A program made the position numbers and the translations under genes. From NCBI RefSeq assembly GCF_947623445.1, contig NC_135244.1:21204860-21268859 (forward strand): a DNA stretch of 64,000 nt, given 5' to 3'. Within the stretch, counting starts at the first letter, position 1; each line of letters opens with the position of its first letter. Below, in pieces: positions 36,031-47,707 of this stretch. A model generated the notes under the pieces. That model made no database searches. It was not told the origin of the DNA and saw nothing but the letters and a program-made list of their open reading frames with translations. The stretch comes from Clavelina lepadiformis (Eukaryota; Chordata; Ascidiacea; Aplousobranchia; Clavelinidae).

Positions 36031-36342
36031 TTAGCCTATTAGAATACTGTTAAAGAACCAATGTTTTGCCTTGGTCAGGATCGACAATAGATCTTCGTCT
36101 TTGGCTTCTTCCATCAAGACTTTGCACAGTGACGTTGTGAACCAAGAACCATTCACTTCATCACGATAAGCCGAGTTACCTACAACAATCGTAAAGAAAT
36201 TCATTGCACAGATCCCAATCACAAGTACAAAATAGTTTGGGCTTGATTAACAGACCTGAAGCAGTTGCAAAAGCAAGAAGCATATCAGCATTGTCCTTGG
36301 CATTTCCCTCGCCATCAGCTTGTGCCTCATTCTTGAGCCAAT
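36031..36342 (-). pseudogene. Caspase p10-like fragment, unit 1
   Basis: Two exons (36256-36342 and about 36040-36179) splice in phase to read DWLKNEAQADGEGN...ADMLLAFATASG then NSAYRDEVNGSWFTTSLCKV and EDLLSILTK. This is the caspase small subunit, with the conserved GSWF and the AFAT strand. The large subunit with the catalytic His and Cys should lie at higher coordinates, but there the sequence changes into the start of unit 2. No exon for the last strands of p10 is seen either; the frame runs into a stop at 36031. It is a fragment and probably not a working protease. It recurs at 51425-51736. Confidence 0.8.
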
Positions 36343-36349
36343 CTGAAAG

Positions 36350-37456
36350 AAAATAACTCGTAAATCTCGGTTTAAGAAAAATGTGAAGATATTTTCGAAA
36401 GTTTAGCAAAGTAAGTTGATAAGTTAAAAATTACCAATAAAGTAAAGTTGGTAAGTTAAAATTTACCAATAAAGTAAAGTTGGTAAGTTAAAAGTTATCA
36501 ATAAAGTAAAGTTGGTAAGTTACTTTAAAGTAAGTAAATTTAGAATTACCAACATTTACAAATCACGATAACACTATATAGCTACTGTATAATAAATTTT
36601 TGTAAAAATTTAAATAATAGAATGTTTCAGTAGAATAGATTAACATCAAAGTTGTGCTAATTAGAATAATTTACTACTATTTTGTATCAAAAAAAAAGTT
36701 ACGTATTCAAAATCATTGCGACTTGCGAGTCAGCACAAACAAAAGCACCAAGGACGTACAAAGTACTGACGCGGAAAAAAACTCAAAAACGTTTTTAAAT
36801 CTTTAACAAAACGTTTGCATAACAAAGTACAGCAGAAATAGATTGAACAACAGAGTTGGATGAGGTTGCATTATGACGTGCGCTTCTTAGCAAAATCGGT
36901 CAGGCGTGTCCGGCAGAATATCAGGATACTCCTAGCTCATTTATATCTGGCGTAGCGTGCAATCATTTGCTTAAAAGGGAACCGCTTCATTTTAAGTTGT
37001 TTTAGGCATGATGAGACAATTCATATTGCAATGACGTTACATACAAAACGTCATATCGAGGTCAATCTTGTTTTGCACCTTCTTGATTTCTTAAAAATAT
37101 TTCTTTCGTTTTAATATACTGGGTTAACGCAGTAGAATTCGACGCGTATGTTTGTCAATTTACAAAAATGGAAGATACAGAGATTGCACATAGTAGAGAT
37201 TTTTTTATCATTTTGCAAAAACCTATATAACTTGCAAGAAATTTAAAAAGATTAGCCAAGGCACAAGTATTCTTGTTTTGCAGTTTCAATTTTATTCAGT
37301 CAATAGTTATATGTTAGTTAATATTAGCATTAATAGTTAATATTAACTTAGTTAAAGAAAATGTCAAGCAGAGGCAAGAATCAACACGGAGTATTTAGTC
37401 TACGTGCCAGTAAGGGAACAAATGATAGTATCAGTAGCTTGTTGTTAGATCTAGGA
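36350..37456. repeat. Unit 2 leader region with 32-bp minisatellite
   Basis: It matches the unit 1 leader from 19665. Three copies of a unit of about 32 bp (GTAAGTTAAAATTTACCAAT then AAAGTAAAGTTG) lie at 36405-36530. No gene is seen before gene A. Confidence 0.75.
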
Positions 37457-37684
37457 CAGCGGTTCCCAAACTGGGGTCCGCGGACCAACTGGGGCCCGTA
37501 AAGAAGTTTCAGAGGGTCCGATGATCCGATGAGTCCGGTCCGATGAGTTTTTGATTTTTCTTTTATTTGTGTGGTTTTTGCAATTTACTTATACCATTCT
37601 TTGATTTTGATAGGGCCACGAAATATCAAAATAATTGCAAAGGGTCCGCCAGGCAAAATTTTTAGAAAAGTTTGGGAACCGCTG
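37457..37684. mobile_element. hAT-like MITE, unit 2
   Basis: Ends CAGCGGTTCCCAAAC and GTTTGGGAACCGCTG are perfect inverted repeats with a perfect 8-bp target duplication ATCTAGGA. Unit 1 has the empty site (near 20725). The matching copy in unit 3 is 52857-53215 and differs in length. Confidence 0.9.
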
Positions 37685-37791
37685 ATCTAGGAAGATAACA
37701 ATTAGTCAATTGTAATAAGTGATAGGTGCTAAGGTTCGGTACAAACTCTATCCCTAAACACATTAATTCATTTTTACTTCTGCTGGTTTTT

Positions 37792-39654
37792 ATGACTTGT
37801 TCAGGTTTTCAACAGGACCAATGCGATGAAACTTTGCGTCGACATGAACAAATAGAACTTACTCTGTCGCCAGCATATGACCGCCAGCAGACTGCATCCT
37901 CCCTACCAGATATACACTCCAAGAACAATCCGTTGGTTCTGTCACAGTCGAAAGGCGATCAACTGCTTCTGTCAGGTTTAAACAAAAAACATAATGCGTT
38001 GATATTTTCCTTAGAATTGTTGTTTACAGAAAGTTTTACATGAATTGTTCCCCCATAGATACCGATAAAGTGAAAAGTGAAGAGCAATTGTTTGATACAG
38101 CTCAGCATTCCAGAAACTGCTGCCATGGAATTATTGAAAAATGGAAAGGTATGAATGAACGTTTAATAGCATTTAAATAAGCGTTCTTCAAACGTGAATG
38201 AAGGCATCAAAGTGCATACATTGCTTTAATTAGAATTATCTGGACTTAAAAAATTTCTAATTATTGGATGGCCTCTTGTACTCCTCGGTCTTGTATCTTT
38301 GTCAGTATATCTTATTCCACTCTTACAACGTCCGGATACATCAGGTAAGTACACTTATTACAAAATTGTCTGATTTCGAAAAGGAGCTTAATGCATTAGG
38401 CTTGTACAATGACTGTAGTGGTGAAATATCTTATAAATTACTAATAAAAAAAGGAATAACTTAATTTATACCAAACTTTTATGTCTTGTATTGAAACTGG
38501 TTTATCAAACTCTGGTCAGGTTGACTTCTAATTTAAAGCCTATTTATTTTCCGAAAACTTTCACTTGAATTTAACCGATGGACTTTCAATAGAATGCACA
38601 GATATAATTAAGACAGGACCTGTTTGTAGCCTGAGTTGTATCTTTAACAAAACACCATTTCTTAGAATGCCCTGTGTTAACTTTGAAAAATGACTTGAAG
38701 ATGGAATGCAGCAATGGTGACAAGATTGGGTCAATTTGCACATTTACATGCACAAGAGACAAGAAAGTTCTGGTAAATATGACATTCTTAAGTAAAATAT
38801 GAATAGTTATAAATTGCATGAATAGTCAATTTGCACATTTACATGCACAGGACACAAGAAAGTTCTGGTAAATATGACATAACTTATAACTATTCATATT
38901 TTACTTAAGAATGGTTCGATATTTGTTTCAAAACGAAATAATTGATATAAACCATGGTCGGTTTGCATATTTGTTTCTAGAAACATTTCAGAAAACGATT
39001 AGGAGTTTTTGTAACTCCATAAAAGATTTTATTGATATCTATAAGTTATGTAACTTTATATTTAACAGGGAGAAGGTAACATTTCATGTAACGAATCAAG
39101 TCTTTGGTCATCAGCAGCTCCAAATTGTAAGTACTACACTGTATATACCAAAAAAAGACATAAACAAAACTATACCAAAGTAATAAAGTAATAGTTGGCA
39201 ATATATATTTTAAATTTAATTTTTGTTTGTCTTGGCTTTAAAAATCAGGTTGCCTGTCTTGGAAGTCTTTAATGGATAGTCTGAATGTGCTAGTACCCTA
39301 CACTAACTTTCACGTAAGTTTCGCTCAGCAACAGTTGTAAGACATCTCTTCAGAAGCAAACCAGATTCTCAGAAATCCATTTTTATTGCACGCAGGTGAA
39401 GTATGGTGATGCGAACGTTAAATGCTATACAAAGATAAGTTTCAAAAACTTGGAGCTTAACTACAATTGCAACTGCAGGGACGTTTCGACAGAACGTTCT
39501 CAAACATGTCATTTCCGGAGATCTTCCTCCGGTTCATGCTAACACGCGCTCAGTTTCCTGGTAAGAGATATGAACAAGATTGATCCTGCCAGATACCCCA
39601 GTCCTTGTGACCCAGAGAACATGAAGAAAGAATGTGATAGATCTCTAACTTAAC
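37792..39654 (+). pseudogene. Gene A, unit 2: disrupted copy
   Basis: All seven exons of gene A are recognisable in the same order with the same splice sites. The last exon carries an in-frame TAA at 39540 right after GSC of the GSCEHALSF block, which would remove the last 37 or so residues of the cysteine-rich domain. The intron after the sushi exon carries a foldback duplication near 38769-38870. The sixth exon has three extra bases (one codon). It may be a pseudogene, or a shortened protein. Confidence 0.75.
38769..38880. repeat. Local foldback duplication in gene A of unit 2
   Basis: The 3' end of the sushi exon and its donor (GTCAATTTGCACATTTACAT to GGTAAATATGACA) occur twice, about 90 bp apart. 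Between the two lies TTCTTAAGTAAAATATGAAT, the reverse complement of intron sequence downstream. Units 1 and 3 have a single copy. It looks like a templated insertion from repair or replication switching. Confidence 0.85.
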
Positions 39655-40206
39655 AACGTTGCAGAAATTTCGTATATTAGTATCTTCATGGAGTAATTTT
39701 ACTTGTAATTATCTGATTGTGATTGTATAAATATATCAATGCAGACTGTGCTGGACTGAAATTTACTTAAAGTACTTACATACTCACTCACTCATTTACT
39801 TACTTACGGCTTCTTATATGGAGTTGCGGTAAAGACACTGAGTCTTACTAGACCGCACTATGCTATGAAGTCAGTGTCTTAAATTAAACATTTATTGCTT
39901 GACTCCATCTGACTACAGATAGTGAATGCTTGCCAGGCTAAAGCTCGCTCATATAGACTCTATATCTGAATTTCATCAAAACACTCTAGATAAAGAAGGT
40001 CTAGAGCCAAAGGTCAAAGGTCAAAGTCTGAAATTAGAACTGAAAGTGACAAGACAAACGTAGATGCTGAGGCAGAGCATTTATTTCCCCTTGACTCGAG
40101 AGCGTCAACTAGCGACAAGAAGAATACCATTCAACGGTCGGTATACGCCAGTATCATTCCTTTATAGCATGCAATTGTTAGAAATGTCTGGATTTCGGTT
40201 TTTCAG

Positions 40207-40414
40207 CGATGCGAAAAATTCTCGACCAGGGTTTATGCCGTTTCGAGCAGTTGCAAACAACAGACAGAACTAATAGATTATACAAGAAGAGAAAATCGAT
40301 GAGAAATGATATGCAAAGAACAAAGGCCTTCAATGGACGTTACAATAATATGACTATACCACTGACAGATTGCGTTTTTCAAGATATAGGCAATTGGAGT
40401 AACAGAAACGTCAG
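40207..40414 (+). CDS. Orphan conserved exon, unit 2
   Basis: It is the counterpart of 23690-23897, reading MRKILDQGLCRFEQLQTTDR... to DIGNWSNRNV, with acceptor and donor kept. Family unknown. The open frame is kept in all three units, which hints at selection or merely recent duplication. Confidence 0.4.
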
Positions 40415-40550
40415 GTAAGCAGCTTACTTAATTTCGTTAACAAAGTTTGGTTGAAACTTAACTGCACTCTCTCGAAAGACATGAAACCACACTTAAGGTG
40501 GTTATATAAGTTGATAAAGTAACTTTCGGGCAATGCTTGTTCATTTGAAG

Positions 40551-41503
40551 GGTAGTTGATCAGCTGAGTGACATTTCATTTGAGTGACAGCTCATTTGAG
40601 TGACACATTCTTTTAACGTTCATTTGAGTGACAAATAATTCATGCTCAACTGAGTGACAGTTCATTTGAGTGACAGTTCATTTCAATTTAAAGATCAGAA
40701 CATTGTTTGCGCTAAGCTTCTTAGAGGCTGACGCAATACCATCTGCATTTGCAGTTCTTTCACAAGACGCTTCATCAAATGAGGCAAAAATTTTCAGATA
40801 TTTCGAAGAAGTGTACGTTTTAGGCCGCCCAATCCAAACCGCAACGCGCCGAGGAGGACGACCAATCAACCGTCGCCCTACAAATCGACACCTACCCCTC
40901 TTCCCACCTGATTTTTGGAGTGTCAGCCAACTCCAACAATCGGGTCTTGCACGTACAAATAACATCCCGAAGGCCTGGCATCACCCTTTCAATGCAATTG
41001 TTAACAGATACCACCGAAGTATTTTCAAAATAATTGAAGAGTTTCAAAGCGAGCATCATAGAGTTTCCCAAGAACTCTTTCGCCTTGAATTTGGTGCATC
41101 GACACCATTGCGCCGATCGCGTATGACAAGGCAAAAAGAAACCCGCATTGGAAATTTGTTTTCCTAGCAAGAAGACCTTCCACAGGAAGTATTCCTCCGC
41201 CGAATTGCGCGTAATTTGAAGATCGGACCAACTGCGGAACTAACAGAAGAATTCGACGAGATGGTTGAGGATTCTTAGTTGTTTTTTCTCTAAACTTGTC
41301 TTGTGTGTGTTGTCATCTGTGCATTTACTAATTAACAGCAACTGCAACTTAATCAACAAATGTCAATCTGTCACTCAAATGAATTTCACTGTCCTTATCA
41401 ATGTGTCACTCAAATGAATTAAACAGTACTTATCAATGTGTCACTCAAATGAACTGCAATTATGTCACTGTCAAATAAACTGTCACTCAGCTGATATACA
41501 ACC
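40551..41503 (+). mobile_element. Mutator-like DNA element with subterminal repeats, unit 2
   Basis: Ends GGTAGTTGATCAGCTGAGTG and its imperfect complement are flanked by a perfect 9-bp duplication CATTTGAAG. TCATTTGAGTGACA recurs several times inside both ends, in inverted orientation. The inner frame (40670-41167) encodes a piece like the C-terminus of MULE transposases (FPPDFWSVSQLQQSGLARTN, then the AWHHPFNAIVNRYH region) and stops early compared with unit 3 (TAG where unit 3 has CAG). The catalytic domain is absent, so it cannot move itself. Confidence 0.85.
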
Positions 41504-42296
41504 CATTTGAAGATCCAGAATACTGTTAGTATAAGATTAGTCTAGTTATGGAAACAAGTTTTAATTGTTGTGACATAAGTTAATCAAAACTATAACAGCG
41601 CCTAGTTAAACCATATGAACTTAATTCTTCAACAAATCAAAGCAAAGCACATGAAGTTTTTACAGTTTCGAAATAACAACGTTTCCTCCTCGGTTGTGTG
41701 ACGTAAATGGGTTCTTTTATTGGTGACTCATTCTAAAAGTAGTTTAATTTTTTTCTCCATCACTCGTTTTTAAAAGCGCGATCTTACCAATTTAATAACG
41801 TCAATTAAGATAATTAAATACAACTTACCGATTTAATTATGCAATATTTATTGAGCTTATGCTTCATTTTGTTTGCGCGATAGATAATTCCTGATATTGC
41901 TTTAACAATTTCTCTTTGCTTGTATAAGATATTAATTATTGTTTCTTTATCTTTCATCTCGGGCTGCTGACAGATCAAAAGTTGCGGTATTGTGTAATCA
42001 GTTTTGATAAAATTGTAAGCTTGCAGCTAAATATGCAACGTGTAGTGATGACTTACTATAGCAGTTTCTGAGTGCGCGTCTTTTGCCTCGTTCTTCTCAA
42101 AAAATTTTCCATTGAAACTGTATATATTTTTGTAGAAAATGACAAATAAAAATGTGGAAACACTTTGTGAAAAAGTTGCCAACAAAATATAGTAAGAAAG
42201 TTGCTGCAAGCCAGTTTCATATTATCTAAGAGAGGTAAAAATCGCATGGAATGTCCCAAAGCGGTAAAAAATTCAAACTTTTGCAAAGCAATAAAT

Positions 42297-45200
42297 TTAG
42301 GAATTATCACATTTCTTATGCATGCTTTCTGGGTCACAAGGCATTGGATATCTGCTGGGATCAATCCTGTTCATTTCTCGCACCAGGTAGCTGAGCGCAT
42401 GTTCGCAAGATCCGCTGGGGGAAGCCCAGAAATGGCAAATGTAAAGATTATCCGATAAAAGATCCCGGCACTCACAATAAGAAACAAATTGCAAATTGAC
42501 CAATCTCAGTGAGGATCTACATTTTATATTTGCTTCGTAGTACTTCACCTGCGTTTGATAAACCACAGTAAAAGCGTGTTGTCAAAACCACATAAGTCTA
42601 TGATAATGACTGTTTTTAAATGGATATAAAAGTCTTTTAACTCACGTTGAATGACACGTAAGGATTTACATCAAATCTGTGGATAAAAGGTCTCCATGAT
42701 ATGCAACCTGAAAAAAGAAGCCAAGATAGATTTATTTTGAAAATTTACGTAATAAGCTGTAACTATTTACTGGTTTGAGCTTATAAGGTTTTTACTGTTT
42801 CGTGCACATTTTGTTAAAGTTTACCTTTTTTACAAGTTGGAGTTCTTGTTGACCAAAGACTTGTTTCATTACATCTAGTTTTGCTTGAACCCTGTTAAAG
42901 AGCAAGTTATTTTGAAATTGTTGTGGTCTTGTATAACCGTAAAAATCTTATTACTAGAAATTCGGTTTTGTTATACATAATATTCTAACATTGGAACCAT
43001 AGTTGTGGTCACATACCTCAATTATTTTGTCTCCAGTGCATGAAAAATTGCAAATTGATCCAACTTTGTTATCGTCGCTGCATTTCATTTCCATGTCGTC
43101 TGGCAAAGTTATTACAGAACATTCTGTGATAAAGGTAAAAAATTATGATAAAAAATCGCATTTGTTTTACGTCAATGCAAACTATGTTATATTTTTTCAG
43201 GTTTAATTCGGCCACCATATCTATTTTACGAAAGTATGTGTTTAAATTTTGCTGCTTTGTTTATGCATGCCAATAGAACTGATGTTACTGTTGATTTAAT
43301 CAGATACACCTAAGTAAACTTTTTAATCTAAAACATATAACTGTAGTTTAATAGTTTGCTGACCTGAGATTGTTTGCGGTCAGCATCGGGCCTTACCTTT
43401 CCTTTTACAGCTAGGAATTCCGGAAGACCAAAGATTACTTCCTTCGCATGTTATCTCGCTAACACCCTGTTAAAAGAATGACGTAACATTTTTGCTTTTT
43501 GTCAATTTCAGTAAGTTTAATTACTTCAACCAACATAGCTCACTGAATACGCTTGCTTACTTGAAGTAGTGCGTTGCCGGTGCAAGCAAAGTCACAAACA
43601 GATCCAGTCTTGTAACCATTTACACATTTCATTTTCAGCCCTTGGGTTAGGTTCAAAGTTGGGCATTCTGTGAACAAATGGGATGGAAAACTGTCATTAA
43701 GGATAGCAGTGTAAGATGTTAAATATTGTTTGCTTGGATGAAGACAACGATACCGTGCGAATTTGAAATGAAAATTGGTATCATAGCAGCAGCAACTAAG
43801 AGAAACAATGGCACCCCGATAATAAACCATCTTTGAAGGCCAGAAAATTCTAGAAAAATATTTATGCGTATTGAAAAGTGAAGTGTAACGTGTTATATAA
43901 AATAGCATGGGAAAATGGTAAGACATAAATACTCTTAAAAACGCTTCAACTCCTACCTTTCCATTTATTATAAATTCCACGACAAAAGATGTCAGGACAT
44001 TTACTAGTTCCAAAAATGTTTCCGCCACCTTTCATTTCCGCATCTATTTCAACCGAAATTTTGATAAAACTTGATTCGAATGACAATGATTTAAATATGA
44101 TTAACTACGATATGGGTCTGAGTTCAGTTAGTTGAAGCAAACTGATGTTTATAATTGGTTTTCAAGTTTATCAAAATGTTCAAACCTGCCAAGAGTCCTT
44201 GATCGTCTTCTGGCAAGGATGGTCCATCTGCGTTGTTCAATGAATATTCGTTGTTCGGTGGGCATTCAATTTCTATCTGCTGGTTATCTTCACGTGGGAG
44301 CTGGGTAAGTTCTATTTGCCCATTGTCAGTCGAGGCGTCGTCAACTGATGTGGTTACATACCCTGAGAGTTATATTGTTGGTGAATGGCAATTGTAAGTA
44401 AGAAATGATGAACGTAATCAATCTATAATGCGTTCAGGAATTCTGTTGTTTAAATATGTCAGGCTTTATCAGACAGTACCAATGTGTAAATAGTGGCGCA
44501 CAAACTGATATGGCCACAATTAATTTTAAATTTATCTTTCAAAATGCACAAGGGAACGCTTTTTATTATTCTTTTGTAATACTACATCACACTTTTTCAA
44601 TCATGTAGCAATATCGGATATAACAAGACTGGTTGACATACCTGGACATGGAAGAAAAACTTTTTCAAACGGATGCTCAAATGAGTCCAAACCAACCTTA
44701 ATGCTGCTTGATTGTGTGTCTAAACGTTTTAAAACGTTTTTCTTGAAATCGCGAGTTTCGTTGTTGAGAGATATTGTTGTGGTTTCTTGTATCAGCATCA
44801 GTCTCTCGTGTAGTTTTTCTTTTACTGGATAAAACAGAAACGTTTGCACAATTTTCTTTTGAGTGTCATTAAGACTTTTGAAAGTTATATAAAGAAATGT
44901 TTTTGGTCTACTAATTGCTAATATATGCTTATGCTATACTCTGTCTCATCACTGGACGTTTTTCTGGATTGAAGTCGTAGCATTTTTCCATCCACATTTT
45001 CAAATCCTTAAAGATCTTCAAGTTTATTTCATTTTTTCTTTGCTTCAGCGCCAAGTCGATTTCGTCCACTTTTCTCAGGTTAGGTTTTTGTCCCCGAGAT
45101 TTAATGAGCTCAACAATGGCTGCGGATGGATTGCCACCGAATCCATTAGTTCTTGTAATGATATTAAACATAACGATTCCAAAGCTGTGAAAATAATTGA

Positions 45201-46103
45201 AAGCATAAAAAACTACAAAATCCCACCCATAACACTTTACTTTCAACCTAAAGTTGTGATTGTTGAACGGGTATATAGATATCATATAATCGTGATAAAC
45301 TTAAGATGAACTGTAACAAACCTGTACACATCAGATGAAGGATCTCGTTTAGCGTTTGGATTCTTCAAAACTTCAGGTGCTGAATATAACTCTGTATGCT
45401 GTGTCGTGTGTGAGAGGAACAAAGAATCGGTTGTCGCGTTGTGCTTTGAAAAGACGTGGGTGGAGCCAAAGTCGACTATTTTTATATCCAGTTCCTCTGA
45501 CAGAAGAATGTTCTGCGGTTTCAAGTCACTGTGGATGTAAGCTCTCTTTGGATCGTGGTCGTGCAAATAAAAGAGACCGTCAGCTATTTCACAGGAAAAT
45601 TTAAGTCGGGGTAGCCAAGGTATGACTATCCTAGTGTCGGCCAACAAGTTGTCCAAAGTGCCTGCACTTGGATATTCCAGGATAATTCCGTGGCCATGAT
45701 CCCATTGAGTAAAGCCGATATAACTGACGATGTTTGGATGATTCAGTCGCTTTAGTACCTCTGTTTCCCTTTCAACGCTATGAACAAATGAGATTAACAG
45801 TTTTTTGTTACACAACATATACATATAGCTTAACGCTTGTAATAGAATTCCTTTCAAGTATTTACTTTTAGTTTTATACTATAGTCTTACTTATACTTTA
45901 GTACGCACTTACTTTTGCAAAGCTTTGTTCGGATCACCGTTGATTGGTTTAAGGTGATAACACTTTACAGCAACCGTTTTTCGAATCTTTTCAAAATAAC
46001 ATCTTCGTACTGTTGCGTAGCTCCCACAGCCTAAAAGATCGCTCGTGTCTGAACTTGTACGAAGAGTCGATGCTTCATGAAGACTTTCTTTTTTTGTTGA
46101 CAT
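42297..46103 (-). CDS. Gene B, unit 2: type II receptor kinase with sushi ectodomain
   Basis: It has the same thirteen-exon layout as 26887-30685 with intact frames and splice sites where I checked them. Kinase features are kept: GCGSYATV, VAVKC, IHSDLKPQN, DFG and APE. Differences from unit 1 are scattered, for example KRLNHPN for KRLHHPN, and SPSGSCEHALSY in the last exon where unit 1 reads SITESCEHALSY. The C-terminus ends KKCDNS rather than KKCDK. The first donor is the consensus GTAAGTG. It looks intact and is probably expressed like unit 1. Confidence 0.83.
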
Positions 46104-47707
46104 TTGAAATACTTATGCCTACTGTATGTTGTCTATGTTTGTACCTGTCATCTAAAAAGAGGGCGCTTATATAATAGCACTTGTTAATGAATATGACCTG
46201 ATGACGATGCTTCTAAAATAACGATGCTAAACCAGCAATAGTTAATCTATATCGGATCCACTGACTTAATTTTGCTTCTCTCTTTGTACTCATAAATCTT
46301 CTTAGAAATTCGAAACTTATGCTGGTCTTTATAGTCCATCCAACAATATCAAAATCGTTATCTGCTGACAGATAAACGTAGCCAGTCAAACTATTCCAAT
46401 CAAATATATCTCAGTAAAAATGCCTTTTGCTTTCAGTTGTAGGCTATAAAGTGAGCCGAACAAGGCAAATGAACGTGTTTGCATCAACAATCCGGTGACA
46501 AATTTCGAGAAAAGTTTTAGCTAAAAATGTGACAAGATAAAACACCCGCTGCAACGCGAAACTTGAACCAGTGCGTTTTTGTTCAAATTGTTTTCAGTTG
46601 ACCTGTTATTGAATGAAGCTCGAGTGTGACGTCGTTAGATTTTCAATAAAGGGGTTTTCAGCGGTTTTTTACGTCAGAGTTAAATCTCGCATTCAGTCGT
46701 CAATCGTCAAATTTAAACGAAGTCAAATTTTTCTTGCTCTGTTGTTTCCGTTAATGCTGTTAATCACTAAACCAAATCTTTATCATCATCTACATAACTT
46801 TTGAACCACATCTCTCGTGCATACAAAATCAATTTCTTATATGTCTCTATTGGGCGATTTGTATCAAACCTGACACGTGACAAACATGTGAAACAATATC
46901 TTATTACGTAAAAGGAATACAACCTAACTTCGAATAATAAAATCGGTAAACTTTTATTTTAATCCAAACGCTAATTTCTTTCCGAAATGGTCCTTGTCAA
47001 GAATGATAGATTAAAAGTCCAAAAATTGATCAAAAAACAAAACTTTTATTCCGTCGATATTTGTACACACTGATAATGGGCGAATGACTGAAGATTCCAC
47101 AAACAGTGAAATGTTAACATCATTGTCACAACAGCAAAATTAACAACAAAATTGGCTGATGTTTAGCATGCAAGAAGCTCATGCAATTTATTCAAATTCT
47201 CTTCGTTTGCAAAGATAAGACCAAAAAGAAAAACTACCCTATAAAATATTTGTTAATCTTTTGTTTCGAATAAAATAGGAACTGGAAATAACCAAACCTT
47301 TTAAAAGAGGTGGAACAACAGACTGGGGAAATTTTGGTGATCTTAAAAGACAACAGCGTTGCACTTGTTTCCACTCATTCACCAACTACAAAGCTCTAAA
47401 CAAAGGCAACAGACTGGAACTAACCGAATAACAGAAAGGTCTATCAGATTGCATCTTAATTTGCGTTTCTTTGCAAAATAATTCAAACGCGCCTGAAAAT
47501 GTAAGCTTGTGAAACGTTTTTATCTCGCTTCAATTGAGTTAGACCGTTCACAGAACGTCAAATATAACAAAAGAAAATTATTGAACGGAATATCAGTGAG
47601 ATTGTTTCTTGTAAGTTTCTAGGACAGGCTTAAATTAAGCTTTCTTTGATCAGCAGTTCAATTGGAAAAAAACTCTAGTCTAAAAAGTAGATGAACAGTC
47701 CTCAGTG
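46104..47707. promoter_or_regulatory. Head-to-head intergenic region between genes B and C, unit 2
   Basis: It corresponds to 30686-32321 and is closely similar throughout. No gene or named regulatory element is supported. Confidence 0.4.

Noticed and set aside
40678-41231. Minus-strand frames over the Mutator-like element
   Set aside because: They overlap the better-supported transposase tail on the plus strand and resemble nothing.
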